DNA of 64,000 nt from Phylloscopus collybita (Eukaryota; Chordata; Aves; Passeriformes; Phylloscopidae), in the NCBI GenBank assembly GCA_027886175.1, contig JAJNNQ010000075.1, positions 84,733,001 through 84,797,000 on the forward strand, written 5' to 3'. This document shows positions 24,351-38,900 of the stretch, piece after piece (positions within the stretch are counted from its first letter, which is position 1; each line of letters begins with the position of its first letter). Made by a program: the position numbers and the translations under genes. The notes below the pieces were generated by a model. It saw only the letters and a program-made list of their open reading frames with translations, had not been told where the DNA came from and did not search any database.

Positions 24351-27300
24351 CTGAAAGACAGAGCACACAGACAATCAGCCCCCACCAGCAAAGACACCCC
24401 CAGAGCATCTCTAGGAAACTTGAAGGGAGTTCATGTCCTTCAGGAGCTTTGGTCAAAGCTACGCAAAATCAAATAAATTTTCCTTCCTCCCATATTTAAG
24501 CTCTAGAGAAACCCATTTACAGGTGTCTGTGGTGCAAACATTGCAACTTCCACTTAACTGGTGTATCCTCATTGCCAGATTTCCTTCCGTCTCTGCCTAG
24601 GGAAGCATTTTACCAAATAATACATTGTTTATTTTTAAAAGGCAATGTATAGTTAAACACAAGCCAAAGATCTTGGGTCATGCCTTTTCACACTTCTCAG
24701 AGACACCACCTGCCTTTCCAAACAGTTTGCTAGGAGGTGGAAGAGCACAGCTCTCAGCAGGATGCAAGCTCCCAGCTCAAATGGGATGCCACCTGCCCAC
24801 AGCTTAATATGCTCCGACTCAGCCAATTCCAAGCTGGATTTTGCTGAGTGTGTTGTTTCTGGGTTTGCTTTTCCCAATAGCTTATCTTGATCAACTTTCA
24901 AACAAGCCAGCCTTCCATCTGTCTTATCCTGCCCCTCCATCCTTCCTTTTGCTGCGGGGCGATTTACCACCATCACTGGCATCTTTGGTTGCCTCAGCTG
25001 TCTTGTGACAAGTGAGTAGATAAAAACTCAATTCACTAGATCAAATGTTTCCTTAAACCCTGAATTCTGGGTATCTTTATTCAGTAAGAAGATGAATTTA
25101 TCAAAATCACAGCCTAAGAACAAAATTTTAAAAAGTCACAGAAGAAATAGCAAACACAAAAATTGGACTGGCTTGTGGAATTTTTTTCACCAGTAAGATT
25201 GCAATAGAAATATTTCATATTTCCCATCTGCCCACACTCACTTGCACAGGCTAATACTTTAGCTCAATAAACCTGCCACAAAAGTTGTGTAGCACTTTCT
25301 GGAACGCTGATACAGAAAGAGGCCTGTAAACATTTGTGATATGTTGCTGTCAGCATTGTTGCTTTTCTACGGGGTGTTTCCTATGGTGGTTTTAAACTAG
25401 AATTTAATGGTTATTAAAAATTTAACTGAAAAGCTGTAAGAAAATAGGAAGAGATGACAGCTGCTCCTTCATTCACTCTCTAACCTGCAGTTTGCATGTA
25501 TCACTGTAACACAGATTTAAACAAACTGACCAGGAACTAGCTTGTAGATCAAATGTAGGATTAAACACCACACGTTTTGCTTCCTTTCTCTTCAGCCAAT
25601 ACTAAAACTACCAATGGATTTTTGCCAGTACAAAAGGAAAGTGTATCTGTTGTCAGGCAGCCCAAATTTTCATTAGCCTAACCACAAACACAGCAGCTTT
25701 GGAAACAAAAGGGGGAGAAAAAGCCCTCAAAGACTCTCACATGCTATAAAAGGCTTTTACATTTTAATTTGGTAAACGAGATTAAAACACAGAGCTCCTT
25801 ATTACATTAATATGGTTTCATTCTTACTAATGAAGTATCCCAAGCCTAGGAAATTTTTTTTCTATGCAAAGCGGTCACTTCCGTTTTATTTCTCTAATCT
25901 CCAAACATAAAGTGCTTCTGTTTGTTTTTCTAAACCTTAAAGTCACAGTTACTCACACTCCAATATTCCTTCATTAAGTACAAGGTCAAGTTTTGTTGCT
26001 ATAGAAACAGGAATTCTGCATTAGATACATAAGGCTTTGGCATTTTAATTGCATTGCTCAGGTTAGCATCAGGTAAAAATAAAAATAACTGAGATCTCAA
26101 ATCATATATAAAGTCAGGAAGAGGTGACCAAATAATAAAAGTATATTTTATTAAGTCACTGGTGCTCAGTAAGAAACTCCACATGCAGCAGTTATTTATT
26201 GTGTAGAAAGGAAATAGCTTCAGAGATTGTTTAGCACCTATTTTCTTCTCTGGATGATCACATGCATATGATCAGTTTCTGCCCTTTCCTCTAAAAAACC
26301 TGGAGACGACAAAAAATAATCTCTGCTGTAGCTGGGTGAGCATGACTTTCAAGCAACACCAGCAGCATATGAAACACCACATCTCTGTTGAAATCTTTTA
26401 CGTATTAGGGCAGCCTACTGACTTTCCAACATATCTGGCTTCGATTTTATATGATAAAAGATTCAACGCTGCAGTTTTTAGCAAGCATCTATCAGTCAAC
26501 CCTTTCCCACCTCTGCAGCAAAGCCACCCTCTGCAGCAGCCTTGCCCTAGCAGCAGGAAAGGCACCCAGGCAGGAGGCCCCTGTGGCTGCAACAATTCCC
26601 ACCCAGTTCAGGTGACAAAACCACCGACTCAGACAAAACCACTGCAAGACTGAGATGTGCTTTACCCACCCACAGCAAATCGAGCAAGCAAGCGGACCCC
26701 GGAATCAATGAAAAAGTTTCCATATCAGCTACTTTGTGGAGCATGAAGCAAACCCTACTAATCATGGAAATTATCATTAATATCGAAAACTCCCAGATAC
26801 ATCCATTTGCTCTACTTGGAAAATTTCGTGTGGGCAAGGAGACACGCACGTAAAGGATTTTGCTTCCTTGCCCAGCATTTCTACTCTATGCAGCTCAGTC
26901 AGAGCAGCAGATCCAATTCAGAGACCTGATTTCCCTAAGTCCCGGGCAAGTGATCCTATGGGCAAGTTGAAACCTGCATGCAAACCCATCCTGCAGTACC
27001 CGGGCAGTGAAATCGGGCACGCTCAGGACACACGGGACAGACTCCCTCACTGTCAACAGGCGCTCAGCAACAGTGGACAAACCAGCTGGGCCCAGGCAGC
27101 CCCTAAGGCACAACTGCTGCAAGCACAGCCCCGCCTGAGGGCAGCTGGCTTAGCGCAGCTGTGACCCAGACCCGGGCCCCAGGGGCATCCCAGGCACAAG
27201 GCACTGAACACATGAGACTCCTTGCACAGCGTATTGCACCCTGGCTGGGAAATGCGGAAACTGGATCCTGGGGCCAGACGTGCCATGTCCATGAGCTCTC

Positions 27301-27427
27301 AGGCTTGCTGGAGTGTGAGTGAGGGAGCTGCTGAAGAGTCTCTGCAGTGCCCCAGGGGCTCAGCCCTGTGGGGAGACAAGAGGAGATGCTGCTGAAGGCA
27401 GTCTCCCTCCTGATATGTTCCACCTGT

Positions 27428-27909
27428 GTTAATCATCCTTGAGTAGAAACAGCCTTGCCCTCACAGCTATGGGCCTGATAAAGAGTGAGTTAGCTGAGTT
27501 GAAGTCAGTCGGAGTCTGCTCGCTGTGCTGTGAAGACCTAGGGAGAGGAGGTTGTGCAAGGGCCGGAAAAGGTAAGATACTGTACGTAGGACAGACAGGG
27601 TTAGGTGGCCGTGCCAGGGTCAGGAAGGAGCGAGCCAGAACAGAAGGACAGACAGAGCCAGAGCTGTGTGGAGCTGCTCTGAGAAGATACACAGAAGATA
27701 CAGAGCAAAGGTACAGGGGAGACTTTTTGAATAACAAGATGCCTATACTTTAAGCCTTCTGATGAAGCACCTCGAGTGCAGTGTCTATGTCGACTGCCAC
27801 ACATACATCGACTGCGACACAGCCCCACTGCCTTGTGCACGAGGTTACTGCCCTGGGCATCAGTGGAGGGAGGCATGGTAAAATCCCAGGTCAGACAACA
27901 GGTTAATCA
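27428..27909. mobile_element. Possible old insertion: CpG-rich block flanked by 8-bp direct repeats
   Basis: The 8-mer gttaatca occurs at 27428-27435 and again at 27902-27909, bracketing about 466 bp whose composition differs from the flanks: roughly a dozen CpGs including ctcgag, gtcgac and atcgactgcgac. A degenerate poly-A-signal-like gaataacaag lies at about 27728, followed by a CpG-rich tail, a layout reminiscent of a solo retroviral LTR. The block does not start TG and end CA at the repeat boundaries, and no terminal inverted repeats are visible. A solo LTR, another transposon or a chance repeat around a native CpG-rich element all remain possible. Confidence 0.3.
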
Positions 27910-30900
27910 ATGCAAATGCAACAGGCACTGGTGACAAGAGGTAGAAGGACTTTACATCAGAAAGGGCAAAATGTCTTTGCTAACAGCTTCTCTCCCTGGG
28001 ACTGGGATGGAATGGACAAACTGGGCTGGTATCCTTTACAACAGTTTTTCAGGCAACCTCTTCTGAAAAGAAGATGGGAAAGTGAGATAAAATCGTGTAA
28101 GTATGCCAAGCCTGACATCTGAAATGCTGTCCTCTCCCCTTGCCAACTGTTTTTATCCTCCCATCCTCTCCACCTGCAGCTGCAGAAGGCGCAGTCTATG
28201 AAGACAGGAGACCGGGAAGAACTGCAGTATTACAAGGTTAACATCTGCTCATGCAGCCACAGCATATGAACTGCATAGCCCACCTCCTCCAAATCCCACC
28301 AGGCAAACTGTCATTCCCACGGAGGGACTAAGAGCCACGTCCTGTCTCTCCTTTCTCACTTGATCTTGCACTTGCACACTGGTAACAATCTGTTTCAGAT
28401 TTCAGGAACCCTTTTGTTTGTCTTAAAAGGCTGACATTTATTCTCAGAATATTTGCACAAGGATGAAAGGCAAATACTTCTACTTAAAAAAAATAAAGAA
28501 GTTAAGTCATTTGCAAACAGCATATCAAGAGGAAAAAGAGGCTACATTGCACTGCTTGAACAACTCTGTAGCGATCACTCGCCTATTTCCAGACCCAAAA
28601 CACAAAGAAATTCTTGTTCTTCAGCCCAGGTTTTAGCTCCATCTGAAACCACAAGGTAGCAGCCTTTTGTGCCTTCCCAGTGTTCTCTCCTTGCCCAGTT
28701 TCCATCTGTGAGCCACCAAGACTGTAATTATATAGGAGTATCCCTTGGAGAAAATGGCCAAGACAAAGCACCTGAAGTCTGGCCAACAGCACTCACACTG
28801 AAAAAACTCCCCAAGGAAACAGTCTGATTCTAGATTCACATTCACAGTTGCACATTATATTAAAACAAAAACCAAACAAAATCCCCCAGTTTCTGTCAGT
28901 TTCCCCCATATTACTGCACACCCAATACTCTTTATTCCTTCCATCTAAGCACCCCTCTGAGGTGTTCCCTCTGCTTCAAAAGGGAGGAAAAAAAATGAGA
29001 CTCAAGTGAAAACCACTCATAATTTGAAAAGAACACTCTGGCAACACAGCTTTAGATGTAAAATGTGGGACACCAGAAATTCCCAGTGGCAGTAACAACC
29101 TACAGCACCATGGCTGTGTTTGCCTCAGCCCCAGCAGTTGCTCTGCTCAGCCAAAAGTCAAACGCAGGATGTGACACTGAGAAAGAATTTTGCATTTGGA
29201 CTCTGGTTTTCATCAGAGCACAAAAGGAAAGAAAAAAAAACCCCTCTAAGAGTATTTAGTTTCCCAAGCTGTTGAGCACCTCCAGCACGTCCCACCACCT
29301 CCGTGCTCCCTGAGGTCACACTTCTGGCACCATGAGCTCTGCCACCTCCGCCACAGTGATCTTGAAGACTGCTGGGAGGTGACCCTGTCCCTCTGCTGCT
29401 GTATTTCCTAATTCCCACCAAGCTCTCTCAAACCTCTGGGACCTTGTCTTCCTCCAACACTCTCTGTGGGATTTGCCCTCTGCTGTAAACAAATAATTTC
29501 ATCGGATACTCCTAGAATAATACAGCCCCCAAGCTAGCTTTTGACTAGCTGACCAGATAAAATTGCAGCAAAAACTATCAGTAACTCCCAAACAAGTTTG
29601 CAGCTGGCTGCTAGGGGGACAGGAAAATAAAATCCAGCATATCTGCTTATATACACAAATTTCCCCTTGGTTACTAGACACAAACTCCTAAGAGCTGCAA
29701 TTAGCACACTTCTGATTCAGTCCTGGCTGAAATGGCCCAGACTAAGCTAGCACTCACTCCTGCATGAATTTAAACAAGGAGCACACCATCTTGATTGCCT
29801 TTGCTGTCACCAGAAGGAAAGAAGCATCACGTGTAAATACTGTTTATTAGGGAACAGCAAATGAAGTAACTCATGGAAGTAAAGGTTATCGCACACACTG
29901 CAGTGCACAGACAACCACCAATTGATGTAAGCACAGGACAGAGACAGAGTGAAAGGGAAGGAAAAATCTAATTTCCTCTCTGGAGAAATCCAATCCACTG
30001 CCAAGAAAAGAGAACAGTAATAGACTGAACCTCCAACAGCCAAGTAATAGTATTATTTTCCCCCAACAGCACATCAGGACAGAAGTTACTCTAAAATACA
30101 CCTGTGAAGTGACACAGCTGCTCCTTCAAAGGTACTTCTTTAGACATCATCAATTTGGTGAGAGTTCTTTTAAACACATGCTAGCCCACCATTTAATTAA
30201 CACATTTAATATGTGTCAAATCAGCTGCCTGAGCACTGACATGAGCTGAGCTGACAGAGCCGTCAGGCTGGCACCAGGGCAGGCAGCCAGCACACCACCT
30301 CACCAGATGTGCAGCAGCACACTTAATTTCTGACCTCAATAGGTAGCCTGGATCTGGTGGATGGAGCTATCTCGATAAGGAAATATCTTATCAGAACAGA
30401 TTTTTTTCTTATCCAACCTAGATCAGATGCTTTGGTATACAGATCATTTGGTATACAAAGACCAGGACAGTGCCAAAACTGATGCCAGGCAAAATACCCT
30501 TTAGATACACTAGGGAGCCTCACAGAGAGGCATAGCATGGAAAAAATAAATATAGCTACACCTCTCACGCAAAATCCAACTAAAACACAAGGTGCAGCCT
30601 TTTGTCTCTTTACTTCCCACATGCCTGACTTGCTCTTGTAAGGCATAAATGAGTAACACACCATCCCTTTTTCAGACCTGGCACTGCTCAGCTGCATCAG
30701 GGTATTTTAGGAGGAACTCTGAGTTGCAGACAGTCTGTAGCTACCCACAGGTAGAGGGTTTGGACCATAAGCACGGAGCCAGGCTGGGTTCAATGCAGGG
30801 TGTTTACTCAATCCTCAGTACCTTGGCAGCAGGAGCTGTGGACTTCCCAGGCACAGTGTATATGCGGCAGGGCAAGGCTGACCTCGGCTCCTCCAGGGAC

Positions 30901-32564
30901 AGGAGACCCTGAGCAGAGGCTGCCTGACCAGTGTGTGGGATGCAGAGATGTCTGCAACCACAGCCTGGATGTAAGCTGTCTCGCAAGGAACATCAGTGGC
31001 AGAGAAAGAAGCACATGTCATTCCTCCCTTCATCCCATGGCATCTGTATTTGCCAAGTTTTACATTGCACAAGACAAACAACGTCTTACAAAACAGACAG
31101 CTGACTGCATAAGAAACCTTTAACACACCATGCTGCCTGCCATGCACAAAGTCATAAACCCAAAGAAATGTTAAATCACATTTGAGGTACTGCAGTTGCC
31201 ATCTCTCCTACTTCCAGAGGAAAGCAGCAGCATCTCCCAGCCAACACTGACTTTTGGTGACAGGTCCTGTACATGAATTACAGCATTATGAAACAGCAGA
31301 AGGGGAATGCCCCTGGAAACCTAAACAGCAGTGACAAAGACCATGAGGAATGGCTAGATACAGAACACACTAATTTGATGACTTAATTTAAATGCAATTA
31401 AAAAGTGATTAAAAAGCTTTACCATGACATAGGTTTTTATATAAGGTAATTGTCACCTGTAGAAAAAAAAAAAAATCTCATCCACCTTCAGTCTAAAATT
31501 TCCTGCCCCCCTTAATATACTCTCCAAATCCATATAAATATTTGTTTATTTTTGCAAAACACCTAAGATTGCACAGAAATATATGGGACTTTTTCTTGAT
31601 CCAAAAAGGTGGTTTTCTCTAAAGGAAATGCACAATTGGTCACAGCAATGCTTTACAAACCTAACACCTCTGCTGTTCACAACAGCTGGCGCCTTTTCTC
31701 CTAGCAGGATCTAAATCATTACTGACATCTTTTTGACAGGAGTGTATGCGAGGAGCTGAAACAAAAACTGATGTGAGATGTATCAGAGAAGCTCATTTTC
31801 TTTGATGCTTTGGTTGAAAGGCATCTGCATCTGTATTTGTTAGCAAATTTTTAACAATATTGTAGCGACTTAAAATAAGAACAGAGAAAAAATTCAATAG
31901 CTGGAAGTCTGCACATCTCCTAATTTACCAACTGGCAAACAATATTCCAACAGCAGCTGTTTCAAAAGCTCAGTTTGTAACCTCCAGATGGATGATGGTC
32001 CTCAAAGAAGCAAGAACAAAGAAATAACAGCCTAACACCTTGTTTCAGGTCTATTAAATGCCTCCCAGCTCACTGAGACACCAAGGCAGCCCCTGTCTCT
32101 GCAAGCACTGATCCCACACGAGGTGCTCCTCCAAGGAAGATTTTTTTTTTGCCATTACCATCATGCTGTTGGATGAGTGAATAGATGCACTGAGCCCGGG
32201 ATTTGAGCACATTGTCAGCAGAACTGCACACTGCTAACAAGAATTTGACACAGGAGACTTGAGTTGGTTGCAGCCTAGCTTATCAAACAGGAAAGACAAG
32301 CATGGAAGAAAGCTAAATAGAGGACGAAGAAATGTACTTAGTGCTTTTTAGGTCGTAATAAAGCTTTGCCTGCCCTGCATCCCTTTCCTCAGATCAAAAG
32401 GAGACAGCTTGTCTGAAGCATCTCACAGCCAGAGGCACAACTGCAGGAAAGCACCTCCCTCCTTTCACATGTGTCAACTTCATAACAAGCCCTCCATGGG
32501 CTTGGGTACACAGAATCTAAGCAAACATTGGGTGCTGTTTATTAAACTCTCATAAATACAATTG

Positions 32565-32625
32565 TAACCCCACACACATGCATATATATAAACATACACA
32601 CATATTTATATACACACCCACATAA
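32565..32625. repeat. AC/AT-rich simple repeat
   Basis: Interspersed cacaca, tatata and cataca motifs form an impure dinucleotide tract of about 60 bp, ending roughly 150 bp before the CpG-dense candidate element at 32760. Confidence 0.75.
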
Positions 32626-32759
32626 CTGTAAAGGCAAAAGCCCCCAGTTCCTTTTCCTCCCCTGAGCCCCCTGTACCTCAGAAGCAATCAGTGGAAATTA
32701 GGGTGATGCCCTGAATCACCCATCCCACCCATCTCGGGGGACCTGACTTGCTCAGGTGG

Positions 32760-32935
32760 CATCACCACGTCGGAGAGAGCCCGAAACTCCGCAGCGCTGG
32801 CTGAAAGCACCGAGGGGCAGCCGAAGTGCAGGCGATTTAATCAAGAGCAATTAGTGAGGCCCTGTGAAAGCCCCTCACGCATTTGGCCCCCGGGGCACTC
32901 TCGTTTTTAAAGATTTATGCCACGCACTCTGGATA
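32760..32935. promoter_or_regulatory. Candidate intronic regulatory element (CpG-dense, homeobox-like sites)
   Basis: About 13 CpG dinucleotides fall within about 175 bp, while the surrounding intron is CpG-poor. The block also contains homeodomain-type cores: atttaatca at 32835-32843, caattag at 32848-32854 and atttatg at about 32913-32919. No open frame looks coding. Retained CpGs and clustered homeobox-like cores are typical of conserved non-coding enhancers, but conservation cannot be seen from one sequence. Confidence 0.35.
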
Positions 32936-35900
32936 GATACTTAATGAAGACCGTGAAAGGGGAACTGCAGGGATGCAGAGCCAATGAGCTGCTGTGCTTT
33001 GGGGGCTTTAAGCAGCACATGCATTCACCGGAGAAGGAGGTGCCACTCAGACTGTGGGGTGACTTCTGCATTAATAATTCTCTGTCTCCAGGGTTCAGCA
33101 TTAACCCTGACACAGGTCTGGGGAAGGCAAAGGCAGGCAGACAGAATTGGGATACCCACCCAAACAGGAGGGAACCATGCCAAAAACTTCAAGCAACCGC
33201 TGTGCCTGAATAAAAAAATGGGCAGGACAGTCCCTGGTCAGATCTCATCTAATTTTAAGCCCATAAGAATACAAAAAGAAAAATGAGGCTGTGGTAATGC
33301 ATAGATGGTGAGAAAATGTCTCCTGATATAAAAGCAGACAGTGCACAGTCAGAAGTAGTACAGATATTGTATTTCCTCTTTCATTTCCCATGAGCTTTTA
33401 TCTTCCAAGTAACTTTCCCACAAGGAAAGAAAAAAATATTCTAGGGAAAAAAGAGGAAAGACGAAGTGAAGATTTCCTTTTGGTCATTTGATTTTCAAGT
33501 AAAAAAGATATGACACCCAACCTTGGGAAAAAACCTGCTTCCTGAAGCAACAAAAATTTTATTTTTCATTCAAAATCAAGTCGTAAGCATTTTGTTACAG
33601 GCTTTTATTCCTTATGTTAGATGCTTATGTTAAAATCGCTATGCTGTAAAGTGAGACCACTTTCCACCACTCTGTGCACATGGAGTGCTCTGTATGGTGG
33701 GGTTTGCTTGTGGCTGGTTTGTGAGCAGTTCTACAGCAAAGTGTAATCCAATGGGCTTAGTGACAGTGCACAAAACTTGTCAGGGAAAGAGTATTCCCTT
33801 TCCAGCCCTCTCCAAGCACACCTCTGGTTCAAGCCAAGGGTAACTCAGCAGGCTAGCACCCCTAGGTGTGCACAGACAGAGGTGAACACAGAAGAACATT
33901 CCTCACGTACTATTGTCACATACAACATAAAATGACCTCATAATTGCTTAAATAGTCCTTAAATGTCTTCCTTGCTATCTTTACAAATACCACTATGAAA
34001 GCTTTCTTCCTGTTAAGTACCATAATTCTTTGATTTGGTAAATCCTGATTAGACAGTGAATAATAAATAAAAAGGGAATGGGCATTACGATGCCTACAGC
34101 ACCTTATATTTCCATTTAGATTGCTGTGCTAAGGATCTCTGTGAATACAAAACCAGACCACGCAGAAACATCCACTGGGATTCAAAGTTTATCCAGAATC
34201 AACCCTGAAAAATGCGTGAGTTTATTCAAGGGTTTCTCACAGCCAAGATGGGTATGTAGCTTCATCAGTTTCAAATACTAATACATCCTGTTAAAAGTGG
34301 GGTAAGAGAGAAATGTTTTTGCTGAATGGATGGAAGGCCTCCTATTGCTTTGCAATAACTTTGGGAAAGAGAAAGACCATGTTTCTTCACATCTTCCTTT
34401 CATGGAAGCTGGCAAGTAGGTTGGGAATAGATGGATCTTCCTGAGTAAAAGCCATCCTCCCACGGGTATATTCACTTTTCTGCGGTGAAAGACCTCTTTC
34501 AAGAAAACTCCTGCCACTTACAGAAGAGTTCAAATATGGCAACACTTGCTGAGTTGTTCCAAATAAAACTAGAACGAATTGCTGAGCTAATTAATAACCC
34601 GCCATTAAAAGGAAACCAAGCTCCTTGGAAAGAATCCAGCTGCAATTCATGAAAGCGGATTTCACTTGTTTTGATTACAACAGCAGTAGACTTTGTACGC
34701 ATCACAGCTACAGCTAAAATTGTGAAGATACATGTCCATACCCACACCTGGAGAAATGAATTACTGTTAACCTTCCCTTAGCAGTACCTAAGTATTTCTC
34801 TGCCTGATTTTCTGTTTCAAATGCAAGCTCCTGTTAAGTGGTGCTTCACTCTACCTGTGATGGTACAAAGCCAAAGATAAGAGCTAGGCTAGAGGGTAGA
34901 TAAGAGCTGTGGGTAGAGGCAAGGCTGTCTAGGAGACCACCCAGCAGAGCCTGGTGTAGACTTCACCTTGCCAGGTACAGTCAAGGTGTACTCTTAAGGT
35001 CAGAGGATCTTAGGGAGTTTTCTCTGCAGTAAGTTCTGCTACTGACTTTGAAGACAAATGCACACTGCAAGCAATTCCTCATTATTTGTATTGTTGTTTG
35101 TGCATCAATATTTAGATTGCTTATAATACATAAATGGCAACATGAATTTTATGTGCTGTTTCCTGTGCATCATGTGTGGTGTTAGATCATCCCTGCTCAA
35201 GGAACAGTTTCAGGTACTTCAAAAAAAACCCTCTTATACTCACCACCCTTTTGTAGCAAGAGAAAAATGCATAGAAGAGTGAGAAAGAATGACAGAAAGA
35301 ATATTGTGGTCATGGGAGGGGAGAGAGATAATTAACAGCAGGATTGCCCCTGGCTCATCATATCAGATTTCCTTCCCACACTCAGCTTTGAATAAATCAT
35401 TCCATTGCTTGACACAACAGAAATAATTCAGTTACCATTTCCAAATTTTCCCTTGTGTCTTCTTGCAGAGCCAGCAAGGGGATAAAAAAGGGCTGAACTG
35501 GAAAACTACAGGAGCTGTGATACAATTTTCAGCTCAAACACAGGTTTGCTTTCTAACCAGATTCAACCACATAAAGGAACATGGTGAACTACATAAGAAT
35601 CCCTATCCAAGAAAAAAATGCTGAGAGATGGGAGAAAAAAGCCTTTGTGGGTGATCCTGCCTTTCCTGGTGTGACAGTGGATCCTCAGCACCCCCATGCA
35701 GGGCTCAGACAGCACCACCTCCCAGGGCAGGTCCCTGTACCTGCAGGCACACAGCAAACCTGAGCACACTGTGGGCATGTGTTCCTCCTGGCACAAGGAG
35801 TGTGTGTCACAGGAGTATCTCAGAGGCTCGACTATTTCCCAGATCAGGTAACCATGCATCCAACAAGAACACCAAACACTCTCCATGACTCCAGAGCAGC

Positions 35901-38900
35901 ACCAGGCACATGGCTCAAGGGCAAAGCGGACCCCAGGAAAGAAGGACAGAGCCCTTTGCCAGACCATTCACACCACAGACCTACAAACTACTTTCTCAAA
36001 TACTTGTGGGAACAAGGAGGAGCTGATTCCTGGCTACAAACCTATCTAACAAGTTGTACAGTCCAATTAGGAAAACCACCTTGTACCTTATACCCAGATT
36101 TTACCAAGTTACCACCTAAAGAACTATATCCAAAAGGTATTCTGGGTTATGTGGGAAGTAAGTGTAAATCTGAAAGATCTGTTTTTGCTGAAACAAAGTC
36201 TATAGACACATAATTTGAAAAATTAAAATTAATGTTCTCTTACATTTGTATACATTTACAGAAGCAGAAAAGACAAAAACTGCTCCCCTGTCTTGCTGAA
36301 TGATGCTTCTAATCAAAGTTAGAATTTCTCCAGACCCAGAGAAAGCTGAGGCTTTCTCTGCACAAGGCTGTCTGGCACTGGACAGTGAGCAGGTCTCTTT
36401 ACACACCCCTGTCCACTTGCACGACATTTCCAGACACAGGGAAGTTGTAATGACCATTTTCTTATCTAAAAACAGAGCCAGAGCTGGAGGAACTGGACTT
36501 GGAATTCAGGCTGGAATCACTGAGCACTTGGTCTGCTCCAGGTGGCCCCTGAGGGCTTTGCATGGGAAAGCACCTTCCCTTCAGCACTGCCTGCCTCAGT
36601 GCAGAACACCAAATTTAAGCTCAGGTTTTTAAGAATGGGGCCTTCTGTTATTAACACTATTTGCTAATTTTAACACCAATATGAGGCTATATATGGCTAT
36701 GCCACAATGAAATACAGAATTTAGAAATCAGAGCTACAAAATTAACACCTAAATAACAATTCAATTAAGCCATTTCTTCAGACATCTCCTCACATTTATA
36801 ATTTAGGCAGATGTTTCACAAGGAAGTAGGAATATCTTTTCTACCAAAGGTATGAATAGACAGAAGTAAACAAAAACCCTTCTTTTCTAAATAAACCAAC
36901 TTCCTTTCCAGCTCTTGCCCAAAGGAGAGGAAATGTCAGGCATTCATGAAGGCTGGGTGACACAACACCCTGACTTGCTCCAGATGAGTAAGGTGCCAGG
37001 TATCTGCATCAGAAATCAAATGTGGGAGCAGCCCAAGCCACACAGAACCTGAGATTTGTACACAATCTCAGCACAGTGCTGGGAGAGGGCACAAGTATCA
37101 CCTTATCCCAGAGCAGCAAGTGGGGAAGGGTCCTGTAATTTTGCTTCTTCTGCCTCTTGCACCCATTGCGCAGAACCAGTGCACTGGTGGTGAAATAAAA
37201 AATTACCTTTAAATGCAGAAAAAAGATTCCAAAACAGCTAATTAGCTTTTGCTCTCTGTTTCCCTCTCCAGCAAGAGGCTCACAGCTCCCAGGGCATGGA
37301 GATGTGCTGTCATACAGTAAAGCTCACTCTTCTGCCCTCACCTCCCTGCTTATATTTTCCAGCATTCCAGTGCCCAAGGGTAAATTGCCAGTAAATACGG
37401 AGGATGTGTGCTCCAACAACACACAGCGAGCCTCCAACAGTTTCACTACCAGTAATGAGTTTCTCTCAGCCCAAAATCCAGACACCACACACCTACACCT
37501 TTGTCTACACAGATTGAAGTCATTCCTACAACCTTCACCCTGAGGTGGGTTTTTTTTAACCTGACCAGAAGCTGCTGCTCAGATCACTTTGCACCTGACA
37601 ATGTAAGGCTATAAATAACACATCCACAACACAGCCTTGTACTCACAGGATTTGATTAAAATAAAGTCAACTAAAAGGCAGACCACCCTTGAAATGGAAA
37701 CAAATGGATACAGAGAAAGGCTGAGGATCTGAAAGACAGAATTTCTGAGCTAGTTAGTGTCAGGCTGCCATATCCATTGCTGTCCTAGTATCACCAGCAA
37801 CGTTTCTACATAATCACATAAAGAAAAATTGAAGCAGAAAGAAAATACTAATTTTTAGAGGGTGTAGAACTGAGAACAACACATCAATATAATAACACCA
37901 CCACCACCCAGGGACAACTTAACCACATTAATATATTCACTGATGACTGGCAGAAAGCGGCATGCGAGCCCCTAAAAGGCAAAGACAAACCCTGGTAAGC
38001 AAAAAGGGAACAAAGCAAATCATCAGGCCCTGCCTTGCCCCAGGCTGGCAGTGCAGCTCACTGGCAGGCTGGAAATGGTTGAGCCTTGTCACTTGTGGCC
38101 CTCCTGCCTTTAAGGGAACTCAATTTATAGCCAATTTTGGAACTCCAGATATGAGGAATTGGAAACACTGATAGGTTTTAGGCAGCACAGCTTGGTTTTA
38201 ATATTGACCCAGCTGACTGGCAAAGAATCATCTGCAAACAGCAATGAAGATTAAGATCTGAAGTGTGGCAGTAACTTCATTTCCAAATCCTTCTGCAACA
38301 CAGGAAAACTCCCTGTGTAGTTCACCACACAGAGGAAAGCGGGGAGCAAAAAAATATCCAAGCTGTGTTCAAAGAAGGAAAAGTGTAGGTGTGCAGGGCT
38401 TACACTGATTTATTACTGGCTTATCAGTAGCTAACATATAAAACCAACTATAAAAGCAACAGATGTAAAATATTTTCTATTTTAAAAATCATTGCACATT
38501 CTTGCTTCCTAGAAGGTACAAAGACTCAGAGCTGACTTTTCAATTTGAACAAATGCCTGCACAAGCATAACAAAGAGGGAAAAAAAATGTTAAGGAGGAA
38601 GAAAAAAACCCCAAATCCAGACCTGCTCTGCTCTTCACCTAATCAAAAATAATGTAACAAGGGCCCTTGCATTCAAGGACAGGTCCTAAATACACAAACT
38701 CTAAGCTTCATTTTTTGGGAAACTGAATTCATTGAGACGCATGCAAGACAAATAACAGTGTTTGAAATTGTTGCTAATAAGGACATCTTCATGTCAAAAT
38801 ATTAAAAATATTTATGTCACATTTAAAGCTCTAAGCTTAACCATTAATTTTCACACATCACACCAGATTCTATTGCCTGTTAAAAGGATCTTCCCTTTTA

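Noticed and set aside
35578..35600. gaacatggtgaac as part of the missing TM3-TM4 exon
   Set aside because: Translated on the minus strand it runs into a stop just before and lacks the expected LRFFEG residues.
35779..36213. 144-codon plus-strand open frame
   Set aside because: I looked for retroelement or retroviral motifs and found none convincing. It has no supporting context.
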